Below are positions 25,253 through 34,667 of a DNA stretch of 64,000 nucleotides, piece by piece; position 1 is the first letter of the stretch, and each line of letters begins with the position of its first letter. The notes below the pieces were generated by a model. The model was not told the origin of the DNA. It searched no databases and saw only the letters and a list, made by a program, of their open reading frames with translations. The position numbers and the translations under genes are program-made. Source of the DNA: Falsirhodobacter halotolerans (GTDB lineage: Bacteria; Pseudomonadota; Alphaproteobacteria; Rhodobacterales; Rhodobacteraceae); contig NZ_JALJAZ010000001.1 of assembly GCF_022899245.1 (NCBI RefSeq), forward strand, positions 1,895,001 to 1,959,000. The letters are read 5' to 3'.

Positions 25253-27429
25253 GCGGCCGGCAGATGGTCGATCAAGCGGTCCACCGTCACCGGGTAATCG
25301 CGCACGCGGACGCCTGTCGCATCATGCACCGCGTTGGCAATCGCCGCCGCGACGCCGCACAGGCCCAACTCGCCAATCCCCTTGGCCTTCAACGGCGACG
25401 AGTTCGGATCGTCGGCGTTCAGGAAGATCACCTCCTGCACCGGGATATCGGCATGGACCGGCACCTCGTATCCCGCCAGATCGTGATTGGCGAAGAAGCC
25501 TTGGGTGACATCCACCTCCATCTTCTCGCTCAGCGCGGCGCCAAGGCCCATGGTCATCGCTCCGATCATCTGGCTGTGGGCGGTGACGGGGTTCAGGATG
25601 CGGCCCGCATCGGCAACGGCCAGCATCCGGCGCACCCGCACCTCGCCCGTGACGGCATCCACCCCCACCTCCACGAAATGGGCGGCGAAGGTGGCAAGCT
25701 CGTATTCCTTCGAGCGGAAATCACCGAACTCCATCTTGTCCTCGGCCACGATCTCCCCCTCGGCGGCCACTTCGGCCAAGGTGCGGGAGACGTTCCCGTC
25801 GGTTACCAGCCCGTCGCGGAAATCCAAGGCGTCGGGTTGCGATCCGATGCGCCGCGCCACCGCCTCGCGCAGGGCGATGCAGGCGGCATAGACGCCGCCG
25901 GTCGCACTGACCGCGCCGAATTGTCCGCCCGACCCGGCCGACACCGGGAAGGAGGAATCCCCCAGACGCACCTCGACCGCGCCCAGCTCCACCCCCATCA
26001 TCTCGGCCGCCGTCTGGCCAAGAATGGTATAGCTGCCGGTGCCGATGTCGGTCATGTCGGTTTCCACGATCAGACGCCCGTCCGGCTGCAACCGAACCCG
26101 CGCCCCGGAGGGCATGACGGGCGAGCCGCGATACGCCCCCGCCACGCCCTGCCCGATCAGCCAGTTCCCGTCACGGCGTGTGGCCGGTGCGGGTCGGGAC
26201 GCGTCCCAGCCGAATGCCTCCGCCCCCCGTTCCAGACACTCGATGAAATGCCGGTTGGAAAAGGTGCGGTCCGGGTCTTCCGGCACGGTCTGCGTGTCGT
26301 TCAGGATGCGGAACTGCACGGGATCGACGCCTGCGGCCTCTGCCGCCTCGTCTATCGCGATTTCCAGCGCCATCAGACCCGACGCCTCGCCCGGCGCGCG
26401 CATCGCATTCGCTTCCGGCAGGTCCAGCGTCGCCAACCGGTTCACCACCAGACGGTTGTCCCCGGCATAGAAATAGCGGGTCTGGTTCGTCGCATCCTCG
26501 CCATCGCCGTCCGGCAAGGTGCCGGAGGTGTTGTCATGCGCGATTGCCGTGATGCGCCCATCCGCGTTCATCCCGATGCGCAGGCGCTGGATCGTGGCCG
26601 ACCGGTGGGTGGTGTTGTTCATCATCATCGGACGGGGCAGCGCCACCTTCACCGCGCGCCCCACCTTGCGGGCCGCAAGGGCGGCCAGAACCGCATCGGC
26701 CCGCAGGAACAGCTTTCCGCCGAACCCGCCGCCGATATAGGGGCTGTCGATCCGCACCTTGTCCTTGGGCATCTCCAGCGTGTTCGCCAGACCCTTCTTG
26801 CCCCAGGCAATCATCTGGTTGGAGGTCCAGACCGTCACGGCATCCCCCTCCCACGCCGCGATGCTGGCATGGGGTTCCATCATGGCATGGGACTGTCCGG
26901 GCGTGGTATAGGTCTGATCGACCGTCACCGCCGCCTTGGCGAAGGCCGCGTCGAAATCGCCGACGGTCTTTTCCAGCGCGACCTCGGTGTCGGCCGCCTC
27001 CATGTCGAACCGCCCCTTTTCGGGCGCGTAATCGACGACGATGGCCTGGGCGGCGGCGCGGGCCTGTTCGAACCCTTCGGCCACGACCACGGCGATGGCC
27101 TGATGGTAATGCCGCACCTCGTCCCCCCCGAACAGCGACGTGACGTTGTTGCTGTCGGTGGGCAGGGCGTCCATGTCGAGCGTGGTCAGGATATCGACCA
27201 CACCCGGCATCGCGCGGGCCGCGGTCGTGTCCATCGACCGGATGCGCCCCTTGGCGATGGTCGCCCCAAGGGGATACCCGATCAGCTGATCCGGGGCCAC
27301 GTCATGCCGCTCATAGGCATAGGGGGCGCGTCCGGTGACCTTCAGCGGCCCTTCGATCCGCGGATGCGGCTTGCCCAGAACGGTCATACGGTCGGCGGGG
27401 GTGCCGCCTGCGGGTTTGTCGAATTTCAT
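25249..27429 (-). CDS. paoC: Aldehyde oxidoreductase molybdenum-binding subunit (PaoC/YagR-like)
   Basis: Catalytic subunit of a xanthine-oxidase-family enzyme oxidising aldehydes with water as oxygen donor. The 726-residue protein is close in size to E. coli PaoC. It has the MCD-binding segments YIGGGFGGK and AMRAPGEASG, and GIGELGLCG near the C-terminus, where Glu687 is in the position of the catalytic base (Glu692 in E. coli PaoC). The stop overlaps the XdhC gene and the start lies one base after paoB. The physiological aldehyde is unknown; an isoquinoline or nicotinate-type hydroxylase is a less likely alternative. Confidence 0.86.
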   Translation of the reverse strand: MKFDKPAGGTPADRMTVLGKPHPRIEGPLKVTGRAPYAYERHDVAPDQLIGYPLGATIAKGRIRSMDTTAARAMPGVVDILTTLDMDALPTDSNNVTSLFGGDEVRHYHQAIAVVVAEGFEQARAAAQAIVVDYAPEKGRFDMEAADTEVALEKTVGDFDAAFAKAAVTVDQTYTTPGQSHAMMEPHASIAAWEGDAVTVWTSNQMIAWGKKGLANTLEMPKDKVRIDSPYIGGGFGGKLFLRADAVLAALAARKVGRAVKVALPRPMMMNNTTHRSATIQRLRIGMNADGRITAIAHDNTSGTLPDGDGEDATNQTRYFYAGDNRLVVNRLATLDLPEANAMRAPGEASGLMALEIAIDEAAEAAGVDPVQFRILNDTQTVPEDPDRTFSNRHFIECLERGAEAFGWDASRPAPATRRDGNWLIGQGVAGAYRGSPVMPSGARVRLQPDGRLIVETDMTDIGTGSYTILGQTAAEMMGVELGAVEVRLGDSSFPVSAGSGGQFGAVSATGGVYAACIALREAVARRIGSQPDALDFRDGLVTDGNVSRTLAEVAAEGEIVAEDKMEFGDFRSKEYELATFAAHFVEVGVDAVTGEVRVRRMLAVADAGRILNPVTAHSQMIGAMTMGLGAALSEKMEVDVTQGFFANHDLAGYEVPVHADIPVQEVIFLNADDPNSSPLKAKGIGELGLCGVAAAIANAVHDATGVRVRDYPVTVDRLIDHLPAA

Positions 27430-27430
27430 C

Positions 27431-28372
27431 TTACGCCCCTTTCAGCAGGTCGGACGCGATCCGGCCCGCCAACGCGAGTTTGAACTTGTTGTCTTCCGTG
27501 GGGGTCGCGCCCTTGAAGGTCTCGGCCAGAAAGGCGTCCACATCGGGCAGCAGGTTTTCCGCCGCCTCCACCCGCCACGGGCGCGGGGCCATTCCGCCGA
27601 ACGCCATCTGCGCCGTGCCGTCGGGCTGCACGATGGCCGCTACCGACACAAGCGCGAAGGCATAGGACGCGCGATCCCGCACCTTGCGATAGGTCTGCAC
27701 CCCGCCCACGGGCGGCGGCAGCGTCACATGGGTGATGATCTCACCCTGTTTCAACGCCGTCTCAATATGCGGCGTGTCCCCCGGCAGGCGGTGGAACTCC
27801 CCCAAGGGGATGTCCCGCGTGGCCCCGGTGGCGTCCGCCACGGTCACCACCGCGCCCAGCGCGCGCAAGGCCACGGCCATATCGCCGGGATAGGTGGCGA
27901 TGCACGCCTCGCTGACACCGATCACGCCCAATTGCCGGCTGGCCCCCGTCTGCGCCGCGCATCCCGATCCGGGGGTGCGCTTGTTGCAGGCCATGCCCGT
28001 ATCATAGAAATACGGACACCGTGTGCGCTGCATCAGGTTCCCGGCGGTGGTCGCACGGTTCCGCAACTGCCCCGAGGCCCCGGCCACGATGGCGCGCGAC
28101 AACACTGGCCAATCCTTACGCACCCGCGCGTCCGCCGCCAGATCGGTGTTGCGCACCAGGGCGCCGATCTTCAGACCGCCATCGGGGGTCGTCTCGATCC
28201 CGTCCAGATCCAGCCCATTCACGTCGATCAGATGGGCGGGGGTTTCCACCCCGATCTTCATTAGGTCCAAAAGGTTGGTGCCCCCGGCGATCACCTTCGC
28301 CTCGGGCCGGTCCAGGATCATCGTCGCGGCCTCTGCCACCGAACCTGCGCGGTCGTAGGAAAACGCCCTCAT
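27431..28372 (-). CDS. paoB: Aldehyde oxidoreductase FAD-binding subunit (PaoB/YagS-like)
   Basis: Passes electrons from the Fe-S subunit through FAD. The 313-residue protein has the FAD-binding [13 protein letters not shown] (27-39) and the [13 protein letters not shown] segment. Cys119, Cys129 and Cys138 (TRCPYF...GMAC...GSGC) are the ligands of the additional [4Fe-4S] cluster known in PaoB. It overlaps paoA by four bases. Confidence 0.87.
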   Translation of the reverse strand: MRAFSYDRAGSVAEAATMILDRPEAKVIAGGTNLLDLMKIGVETPAHLIDVNGLDLDGIETTPDGGLKIGALVRNTDLAADARVRKDWPVLSRAIVAGASGQLRNRATTAGNLMQRTRCPYFYDTGMACNKRTPGSGCAAQTGASRQLGVIGVSEACIATYPGDMAVALRALGAVVTVADATGATRDIPLGEFHRLPGDTPHIETALKQGEIITHVTLPPPVGGVQTYRKVRDRASYAFALVSVAAIVQPDGTAQMAFGGMAPRPWRVEAAENLLPDVDAFLAETFKGATPTEDNKFKLALAGRIASDLLKGA

Positions 28373-28887
28373 GCCCCAGCCTCCACCGAACGCAACGCCG
28401 CGAGGATGTTGGCATAGGCGCCGCAGCGGCAGATGTTCCCGCTCATCCGCTCCTTGATCTCGTCATCCGTCATCTCCACCCGGTCCAGATTGGCGGATAC
28501 GTGGCTGGGAACCCCGGCGCGGATCTCTTCCAGCATCGCCTTGGCCGAACAGATCTGACCGGGCGTGCAATAACCGCACTGATACCCGTCATGCTCCACA
28601 AAGGCCGCCTGCAGCGGGTGCATATCCTCGGGCGTTCCAAGTCCCTCGATCGTCGTGACCTCATCCCCTTCATGCATCACGGCCAGGGAAAGGCAGGAGT
28701 TCATGCGCCGCCCGTTCACGATGACGGTGCAGGCCCCGCACTGCCCGTGATCGCAACCTTTCTTGGTTCCGGTCAGGCGCAGATGCTCGCGCAGGGCGTC
28801 CAGCAGCGTTACGCGCGGGTCGAGGGTAAGGTTCACATCCTTTCCGTTCACGGTCATGCGAACGGCGGTTGGGGCTGCGGTGGTCAT
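28369..28887 (-). CDS. paoA: Aldehyde oxidoreductase [2Fe-2S] subunit (PaoA/YagT-like), no Tat leader
   Basis: Carries the two [2Fe-2S] clusters. The 172-residue protein has plant-type ferredoxin cysteines 45, 50, 53 and 65 ([10 protein letters not shown]...) and the second-cluster cysteines 104, 107, 153 and 155 (CGYC...NICRC). E. coli PaoA has a twin-arginine leader of about 50 residues that exports the whole complex; here the protein begins [15 protein letters not shown] with no leader, so the enzyme is probably cytoplasmic. AGGAGG lies six bases before the ATG. First gene of the paoABC-xdhC-mocA-transporter run. Confidence 0.87.
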   Translation of the reverse strand: MTTAAPTAVRMTVNGKDVNLTLDPRVTLLDALREHLRLTGTKKGCDHGQCGACTVIVNGRRMNSCLSLAVMHEGDEVTTIEGLGTPEDMHPLQAAFVEHDGYQCGYCTPGQICSAKAMLEEIRAGVPSHVSANLDRVEMTDDEIKERMSGNICRCGAYANILAALRSVEAGA

Positions 28888-28960
28888 GGCTGGCCTCCTG
28901 AAATTCGGGCTGGCGATTGGGGCGATGAATTCGGGGCGAAATCGCCCTTTTCACAAGGTG

Positions 28961-28985
28961 AACGTGACCGGGCGAACACGGTTCC
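28961..28985 (-). promoter_or_regulatory. Candidate ECF sigma promoter of paoA
   Basis: On the minus strand GGAAC and CGTT are separated by 16 bases, matching the GGAAC-N16/17-CGTT consensus known for EcfG-type and related ECF sigma factors in alphaproteobacteria. It would give a leader of roughly 65 bases before paoA. No sigma-factor gene is nearby; functional assignment is inference. Confidence 0.4.
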
Positions 28986-29006
28986 CGTCAATCGCGTGAA
29001 TCCCAG

Positions 29007-29033
29007 GGAACCGGATGCCCCCGGCCCCTGTTC
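29007..29033 (+). promoter_or_regulatory. Weaker ECF-like promoter toward the response regulator
   Basis: GGAAC followed after 17 bases by TGTT, one base off the same ECF consensus. Its GGGAACC is the right arm of an inverted repeat whose left arm (28980-28986) is the -35 of the paoA candidate. It could drive the response regulator about 105 bases downstream. Confidence 0.25.
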
Positions 29034-29146
29034 ATACCCCATCGAACCGCTGGGCGGCCAAGATAAACGATGATCCGGCGGCGAAAAACGAAGGGGCACG
29101 GCAGACGGGCGCATCGCGTCCCGATGTCACGAGTGGAGCGAACACA

Positions 29147-29527
29147 ATGATACACGCACCGATAGAGATAAGCGCCGCGCGCGTGCTTGTCGTCGAGGAT
29201 GAGCCTCTGATCGCCATGCTTATGGAAGATTACCTGAGCGATCTTGGATATTCCGTCATCGGTCCCGCCCGCGGGGTGAGCCAGGGCCTCTCGCTCTTGC
29301 AGGCCGAGGCGGTGGATTTCGCCGTTCTGGACGTCAATCTGGCAGGCGAGGTCTCTTTTCCCATCGCGGATGCCCTGGCGGATCGCGGAATCCCCTTCAT
29401 CTTTGCCAGCGCAAACAGCCGCGCCTGCCTGACCCCGCGGCATTGCGACGCGCCGATGCTGGGCAAACCCTTCGCCTTGGCCGATCTGGAACGTGTTCTG
29501 GGCGGCGCGGACCTTCATCACGTCTGA
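29147..29527 (+). CDS. Single-domain response regulator
   Basis: A 126-residue receiver domain without an output domain. The acidic pair is in VVEDEP (Glu17-Asp18), the phospho-acceptor Asp62 is in VLDVNLAGE, the switch Ser88 in FASAN, and the conserved Lys107 in LGKPF. The [13 protein letters not shown] stretch resembles receivers paired with HWE/HisKA2 kinases in alphaproteobacteria. A GGAG site nine bases before the ATG selects this start. No kinase gene is adjacent, and the next gene, surE, is 53 bases on, so it is an orphan here. Confidence 0.87.
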   Translation: MIHAPIEISAARVLVVEDEPLIAMLMEDYLSDLGYSVIGPARGVSQGLSLLQAEAVDFAVLDVNLAGEVSFPIADALADRGIPFIFASANSRACLTPRHCDAPMLGKPFALADLERVLGGADLHHV

Positions 29528-29580
29528 ACGGTTGTCGGCGGGGGTTCGCTCGTCTAATCAGGGGGAAACGGAAGGTTCCC

Positions 29581-30363
29581 ATGCGCATCCTGATCACGAA
29601 CGACGACGGCATCGCCGCCCCCGGCCTGAATGCGTTGACCGAAATCGCCCACACCCTCGCCGGACCCGAGGGTGAGGTGTGGACCGTGGCCCCCGCCTTC
29701 GAACAATCGGGGGTCGGCCATTGCATCAGCTATACCCACCCCACCCTGATTTCCCGCCTGGACGACCGCCGCTATGCCGCCGAAGGCAGCCCCGCCGATT
29801 GCGTTCTGGCCGCCATCCATGAGGTGTTCGGCGGCGACAAGCCGGATCTGATCCTGTCGGGCGTCAATCGCGGCAACAACGCGGGCGAAAACGTGGTCTA
29901 TTCCGGCACCGTGGGCGGCGCGATGGAAGGGGCGCTGCAGGGCGTGCCCTCCATCGCCCTGTCGCAATACATGGGCCCCGCCACGCGCGCGCTGGACGAT
30001 CCCTTCGAGGCCGCCCGCATCCACGGGGCCGATGTGATCCGGCGCCTGCTGGATCGCGGCATCTGGGACGAGGCCGCCTATCGCATCTTCTACAACGTGA
30101 ACTTCCCGCCCGTGGCCGCCGCCGATGTCAAAGGGTTGCGCGTCGCGCCGCAGGGCTTCCGCACCGGCAGCCATTTCACGACCGAACCGCATCTGTCCCC
30201 CTCGGGCAAGCCGTTCTTCTGGATCAAGGGCGGTGCGCAAGGACCGGCCGAACCGGGCAGCGACGTGACCCTGAATCTGGAGGGATACGTCACCGTGACG
30301 CCTTTGCGCTGCGATTTGACCGCCCATGACCGCCTGAAGGATCTGGAGGCCGCGCTGGCATGA
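29581..30363 (+). CDS. surE: 5'/3'-nucleotidase SurE
   Basis: Metal-dependent phosphatase acting on nucleoside monophosphates, tied to stationary-phase survival. The 260-residue protein opens [16 protein letters not shown] with the metal-binding Asp8-Asp9, and has [18 protein letters not shown], the rest of the SurE site. A GGAAGG element precedes the ATG. It overlaps pcm as ATGA, the classical surE-pcm-nlpD order. Confidence 0.95.
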   Translation: MRILITNDDGIAAPGLNALTEIAHTLAGPEGEVWTVAPAFEQSGVGHCISYTHPTLISRLDDRRYAAEGSPADCVLAAIHEVFGGDKPDLILSGVNRGNNAGENVVYSGTVGGAMEGALQGVPSIALSQYMGPATRALDDPFEAARIHGADVIRRLLDRGIWDEAAYRIFYNVNFPPVAAADVKGLRVAPQGFRTGSHFTTEPHLSPSGKPFFWIKGGAQGPAEPGSDVTLNLEGYVTVTPLRCDLTAHDRLKDLEAALA

Positions 30364-31013
30364 CCGACCGCGCGGAGGACATCGCCGAACGCAAGATGCG
30401 CTTTCTCTACGCCCTCCGGTCGAAGGGGGTGACCGATGGCCGCGTCCTGACCGCGATGGAGCGGGTGGATCGCGGTGCCTTCGTCCGCGGCCTCTTCGCC
30501 GAACGCGCCTATGAGGATACGCCCCTGCCCATCGCTTGCGGGCAGACGATCAGCCAGCCGTCCATCGTCGGGTTGATGACGCAGGCGCTGGCCATCGCCC
30601 CGCGCGACCGCGTGCTGGAGGTGGGGACCGGCTCGGGCTATCAGGCCGCCGTTCTGGCGGGGCTGGCGCGGCGCGTCTATACCATCGACCGTCACCGCCG
30701 CCTTGTGCGCGAGGCGGAGGAGACGTTCCGCACCCTCGGCCTGTCCAACATCACCGCCTTTACCGGCGACGGAAGCCACGGCCTGCCCGATCAGGCGCCG
30801 TTCGACCGCATCCTTGTCACCGCCGCCGCCGAAGATCCGCCCGGCCCCCTTCTGGCCCAGCTGAAGGTGGACGGTATCATGGTCGTGCCCGTGGGGCAGA
30901 CCGACGCCGTGCAGACCTTGGTCAAGGTGGTGCGGACCGAGGCGGGGTTCGAATATGAGGAACTCCGCTCGGTCCGGTTCGTGCCGCTGGTCGAAGGCCT
31001 TGCGGCAGACTAA
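30360..31013 (+). CDS. pcm: Protein-L-isoaspartate O-methyltransferase
   Basis: SAM-dependent enzyme that methylates isoaspartyl residues in damaged proteins so they can be repaired. The 217-residue protein has [17 protein letters not shown] and the SAM-binding [17 protein letters not shown]. It overlaps surE by four bases; nlpD follows 35 bases on. Confidence 0.94.
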   Translation: MTDRAEDIAERKMRFLYALRSKGVTDGRVLTAMERVDRGAFVRGLFAERAYEDTPLPIACGQTISQPSIVGLMTQALAIAPRDRVLEVGTGSGYQAAVLAGLARRVYTIDRHRRLVREAEETFRTLGLSNITAFTGDGSHGLPDQAPFDRILVTAAAEDPPGPLLAQLKVDGIMVVPVGQTDAVQTLVKVVRTEAGFEYEELRSVRFVPLVEGLAAD

Positions 31014-31048
31014 AACGGCGGCACGCCGCCATGCGTAAGAGGTTGCCC

Positions 31049-32092
31049 ATGAAAAGATCCCGCCCCCTTCTGGCCCTCTCGGGTCTTGCCCTGATGGCCG
31101 CCTGCGCCGCCCCGCAGGACTGGGACCTGCGCCCCGGCCTGAACACCGGCGGCGCGGCTCAGGGGGCCACGCAGGCCCGCCCGCAGCCCGACGCGCGCGG
31201 GGTCATCAGCTATCCCAACTATCAGGTCGTGATCGCGGCACCGGGGGAAACCGTCGGCGCCATCGCGGCCCGCATCGGCGCAAGCGCCGATCAGATCGCG
31301 CAATACAATGCCATCGCCCCCAACGCCCCACTGCGCGGGGGCGAGGTGATCGCCCTGCCGCCGGGGGCCACGGCCGAAATGGCGTCCCCCATGGTGGGGG
31401 GGCCGGTGGCGACCGGCATCCAGACCTCGGGGATCGAGACGACGACCCTGGCCCCCACGCCGGGATCGGCCCCCGCCCCCACGGCCACATCGGGCGCGCA
31501 ACCGGCGCAGCACCGCGTGGCACGGGGCGAAACGGCCTATTCCATCGCGCGCACCTACAACGTCTCGCCCAAAGCGCTGGCGGAATGGAACGGGCTGGAT
31601 GACAGCCTGTCGCTGCGCGAAGGCCAGATGCTGATGATCCCCGTGGCCTCCAACACACCGCCCACCCAGACCGCGTCGGCCGCACCGGCCCCGGTCCCGG
31701 CCGCGACGCCCCCGGCCCCCGCGCCTGCGCCCGCCGCCAATTCGACCCAGTTCGCCATGCCCGCCAGCGGCAGCATCATCCGCCCCTATGCCAAGGGCCG
31801 GAACGAAGGGATCGACATCGGCGCCGCCGCCGGGTCGAACGTGGTGGCCGCCGCCGACGGCACCGTGGCCGCCATCACCCGCGACACCGACCAAGTGCCG
31901 ATCCTGGTCATCCGCCACCCGGGCGATCTTTTGACCGTCTATGCGGGCATCGACAATGTGAAGGTGGAACGCGGCGCATCGGTATCGCGTGGGCAGTCCA
32001 TCGCCACGGTGCGGCAGGCCAGCCCCGCCTTCCTGCATTTCGAGGTGCGCAAGGGGTTCGAGAGCGTCGATCCCGCCCCCTATCTGCAGTGA
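31049..32092 (+). CDS. NlpD-like LysM/LytM lipoprotein with degenerate peptidase domain
   Basis: Envelope lipoprotein that, in relatives, activates periplasmic amidases during septum splitting. The 347-residue product has lipobox LMAAC (Cys19), two LysM modules (about 55-102 and 155-200), a Pro/Ala-rich linker and a C-terminal M23/LytM domain (about 240-345). In the LytM domain the zinc His of HxxxD is Asn (NEGID), YAH is YAG and HLH is FLH, so it should be non-catalytic, as in E. coli NlpD. ATG chosen for the GAGG site six bases upstream. Follows surE-pcm, but rpoS does not follow. Confidence 0.86.
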   Translation: MKRSRPLLALSGLALMAACAAPQDWDLRPGLNTGGAAQGATQARPQPDARGVISYPNYQVVIAAPGETVGAIAARIGASADQIAQYNAIAPNAPLRGGEVIALPPGATAEMASPMVGGPVATGIQTSGIETTTLAPTPGSAPAPTATSGAQPAQHRVARGETAYSIARTYNVSPKALAEWNGLDDSLSLREGQMLMIPVASNTPPTQTASAAPAPVPAATPPAPAPAPAANSTQFAMPASGSIIRPYAKGRNEGIDIGAAAGSNVVAAADGTVAAITRDTDQVPILVIRHPGDLLTVYAGIDNVKVERGASVSRGQSIATVRQASPAFLHFEVRKGFESVDPAPYLQ

Positions 32093-32099
32093 ACCTGCG

Positions 32100-32123
32100 C
32101 GGGGTCGCTACAGCGCGACCCCG
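32100..32123. terminator. Hairpin between nlpD and the DUF815 gene
   Basis: Perfect 9-bp stem CGGGGTCGC / GCGACCCCG with a six-base loop at a convergent gene end, overlapping the DUF815 stop codon. There is no T run on either strand, so termination would need another factor; it may simply end both transcripts. Confidence 0.4.
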
Positions 32124-32944
32124 TGCCGTGCGGCAAGGTCGGTGAAGAACTGCCACGCGACCCGGCCCGACCGTGCGCCGCGCGTGGCCTGCCACTCGAT
32201 CGCCTCCGCCCGCAGGGTGGCCTCGTCCACCCGCAGACCGTGTTCGGCGCAATAGCCGCGAATCATCGCCAGATAATCGTCCTGCGAACAGGGGTGGAAG
32301 CCCAGCCACAGCCCGAAACGGTCGGAGAGTGACACCTTCTCCTCCACCGCCTCGGACGGGTTGATTGCGCTGGACCGTTCGTTCTCGATCATGTCGCGCG
32401 GCATCAGGTGGCGGCGGTTCGACGTGGCATAGAGGATCACGTTGTCCGGCCGCCCCTCGATCCCGCCATCCAGCACCGCCTTCAGCGATTTGTAATGCTG
32501 GTCGTCATGGCTGAAGGACAGGTCGTCGCAGAACAGGATGAACCGCCGGTCGGGGGCCGCGCGCAAAGCGGTCAGCAGGCGCTGCACGCTGGGCAGATCC
32601 TCACGCGCGAGTTCGACCAGCGTCAGGGGCAGCCCCTCCGCCCGGATCGCGCCATGGATCGCCTTCACGAGCGAGCTTTTCCCCATCCCCCGCGCGCCCC
32701 AAAGCAACGCATTGTTGGCCGGCAGACCTTGGGCGAAATGGCGGGTGTTGGCCAAAAGCGTGTCGCGCGCGCGGTCGATCCCCACCAGCAGCGAAAGATC
32801 GACGCGGGCCACGCGGGCCACCGGCTCCAATCGGTCGGGGGCCGTGTGCCAGACGAACGCCTCCGCCGCGCCCAGATCGGCGGGTTCGGGCGGGGGTGGG
32901 GCCAGACGCTCCAGCGCCGCCGCGATCCGCTCCATCTCGGTCAT
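32108..32944 (-). CDS. DUF815 family AAA ATPase
   Basis: A 278-residue cytoplasmic P-loop protein. Walker A is GARGMGKS at 83-90 and Walker B is ILFCDDLSF near 134-142. The [20 protein letters not shown] block and the preceding [14 protein letters not shown] match DUF815 proteins, whose substrate is unknown. Its ATG overlaps the tatC stop by four bases, so it is translated with the Tat genes; a link to Tat export has not been established as far as I know. Confidence 0.85.
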   Translation of the reverse strand: MTEMERIAAALERLAPPPPEPADLGAAEAFVWHTAPDRLEPVARVARVDLSLLVGIDRARDTLLANTRHFAQGLPANNALLWGARGMGKSSLVKAIHGAIRAEGLPLTLVELAREDLPSVQRLLTALRAAPDRRFILFCDDLSFSHDDQHYKSLKAVLDGGIEGRPDNVILYATSNRRHLMPRDMIENERSSAINPSEAVEEKVSLSDRFGLWLGFHPCSQDDYLAMIRGYCAEHGLRVDEATLRAEAIEWQATRGARSGRVAWQFFTDLAARHGVAL

Positions 32945-33825
32945 CGCTTGGCCGAATCCGTCACATCGGTGCCGATCTCCTCATCCTCGAACCACAGGCC
33001 CTCGGCCCGCAACTCCGCCTCCCGCCGCTTTTCGATGCGGCGGATCAGGAAGATCGACACCTCATACAAGGGATAGACGGCCCCGAACAGGATCACCTGG
33101 CTCATCATGTCGGGGGGCGTGGCCACGGCCGACAGGGCCAGGATCGCGACGATCGCGTATTTCCGCACCGACACCAGCCCGGCGGAGGAGATGATCCCGG
33201 CCTTGCCCATCAGCGTCAGCAGAACCGGCAGCTGGAAGCACAGGCCGAACGCCATGATGAACTTCATCGTCAGGCCCAGATATTCCTGCGCCGAACCCTG
33301 GAACACGATCCCCGCATGGGCGGCGCGGTCCACCACCTCGCCCACTTGCGGGCTTGGCGGGGCGTTCTGCGCCTGCTGGAACGTCAGGAAGAAGTCGAAC
33401 GCGATCGGCAGAACCACGTAATAGCTGAACGCCGCCCCCAGAAAGAACATGACGGGCGAGGCGATCAGGAACGGCAGGAAAGCCGACTTTTCGGACCGGT
33501 AAAGCCCGGGCGCGACGAAGCGCCAAAGCTGGAACGCGATGATCGGAAAGGCCACCACCAGACCGCCGAAAAAGGCGATGTTGACGGAAACGAAGAACCC
33601 TTCCTGCAGCCGGATCATGATCAGACCGCATTCCTGCCCGCGTTTGGCCAGCGCGTTGCACACCGGAAAGGACAGGAAGTTGAAGACCTGGTTGGCGAAG
33701 GGAAACACCAGGCAGACGGCGGCGATATAGGCAGCCAACGCCCAGATCACGCGCGAGCGCAACTCCTTCAGGTGCTCGATCAGCGGGGCGCTGCTGTCGT
33801 CGATGTCGTCTGCGCTTTGGGTCAT
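32941..33825 (-). CDS. tatC: Sec-independent protein translocase TatC
   Basis: Polytopic core of the twin-arginine translocase that recognises RR signal peptides. The 294-residue protein has six hydrophobic segments and the family motifs [12 protein letters not shown] at the N-terminus and the [17 protein letters not shown] first periplasmic/cytoplasmic loop. The C-terminal tail is longer and charged ([17 protein letters not shown]). It follows tatB by 13 bases and overlaps the DUF815 gene. Confidence 0.95.
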   Translation of the reverse strand: MTQSADDIDDSSAPLIEHLKELRSRVIWALAAYIAAVCLVFPFANQVFNFLSFPVCNALAKRGQECGLIMIRLQEGFFVSVNIAFFGGLVVAFPIIAFQLWRFVAPGLYRSEKSAFLPFLIASPVMFFLGAAFSYYVVLPIAFDFFLTFQQAQNAPPSPQVGEVVDRAAHAGIVFQGSAQEYLGLTMKFIMAFGLCFQLPVLLTLMGKAGIISSAGLVSVRKYAIVAILALSAVATPPDMMSQVILFGAVYPLYEVSIFLIRRIEKRREAELRAEGLWFEDEEIGTDVTDSAKR

Positions 33826-33838
33826 GCCGTTGGGCCGT

Positions 33839-34339
33839 TCATTTCTTGGGGGTCGGACGGCGCGGCACGGCGCGACGGCGGGGGCTTTCGGTGAACATGG
33901 CGCGACGCCGCACGGCCTTGGGCCGCGCCCGCACGGCGGGGGGCGGCACCGGCACCTCTTTCGGCGGCGGCATGACGGGTGCGGCGGTCACCGAGGCGGC
34001 GCTGTGACGGATCTCCTCCGCCTCCACCGCCTTCTTGACCGAGGCATCGCGCGACGATTTCAGCGGATCCCAGCTTTCGAACTTGGTCGCCGCGTTGCGC
34101 ATCGTGTCAAGCCCCATGGATTTGGGCGACGCGATCTTGCGCAGATCGCCCGCCACGTCATGGACGCCCGATTCCTTGGCCGCATCCTCCATCGCGTGCG
34201 AAAACTCACGCGCCATGGATTTCGCCTTCGATGTGAAACGCCCGATCTGCCGGAACATGTCGGGCAGATCCTTGGGACCGACCACGATCAACGCGATGGC
34301 CCCGATCAGGACAAGCTCACTCCATCCGATGTCGAACAT
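33839..34339 (-). CDS. tatB: Sec-independent protein translocase TatB
   Basis: Single-pass partner of TatC in Tat substrate recognition. The 166-residue protein has the N-terminal helix with [21 protein letters not shown]-type sequence and the Glu typical of TatB at position 8, then an amphipathic helix ([19 protein letters not shown]). The last 60 residues are Pro/Arg-rich ([19 protein letters not shown]) and very basic. It lies three bases after tatA. Confidence 0.92.
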   Translation of the reverse strand: MFDIGWSELVLIGAIALIVVGPKDLPDMFRQIGRFTSKAKSMAREFSHAMEDAAKESGVHDVAGDLRKIASPKSMGLDTMRNAATKFESWDPLKSSRDASVKKAVEAEEIRHSAASVTAAPVMPPPKEVPVPPPAVRARPKAVRRRAMFTESPRRRAVPRRPTPKK

Positions 34340-34342
34340 GCG

Positions 34343-34564
34343 TCAGAGGTTCTTGCTGCGCTCACGCTCTTCGGGCGTCACGTCGCGCGCGTCGGTGGCG
34401 CGCTGCGTCTCGATCTCGTTGTCGCCCTCCTTGATGCCCTTCTTGAACGAGGTGATGCCCTTGCCCACCTCGCCCATCAGCGAGGACACCTTGCCCCGCC
34501 CGAACAGCACAAGAACGATCACGGCAATCAGCAGGATGCCCGGAAGGCCGATATTGTTCAGCAT
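34343..34564 (-). CDS. tatA: Sec-independent protein translocase TatA
   Basis: Pore-forming Tat subunit. The 73-residue protein starts [20 protein letters not shown], with the hinge FGRGK and the amphipathic helix that follows, [24 protein letters not shown] lies before the ATG; a longer start would add five residues. tatABC and DUF815 form one minus-strand unit. Confidence 0.93.
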   Translation of the reverse strand: MLNNIGLPGILLIAVIVLVLFGRGKVSSLMGEVGKGITSFKKGIKEGDNEIETQRATDARDVTPEERERSKNL

Positions 34565-34667
34565 GTCGCCACTCCCCAATGTCGAAACGACGTGAATTGA
34601 TACAGCCCATATCTAAGGGCATCGGGGCCGCGATAACAGCCCCTTTCGCGCGCCCCATCCTCACATT

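Noticed and set aside
25264-27483. Plus-strand open frame of about 739 codons
   Set aside because: Antisense to paoC; no motif and His/Gly/Arg-rich composition.
32093-32107. rpoS after surE-pcm-nlpD
   Set aside because: The gene after nlpD is the convergent DUF815 ATPase; no sigma factor is present.
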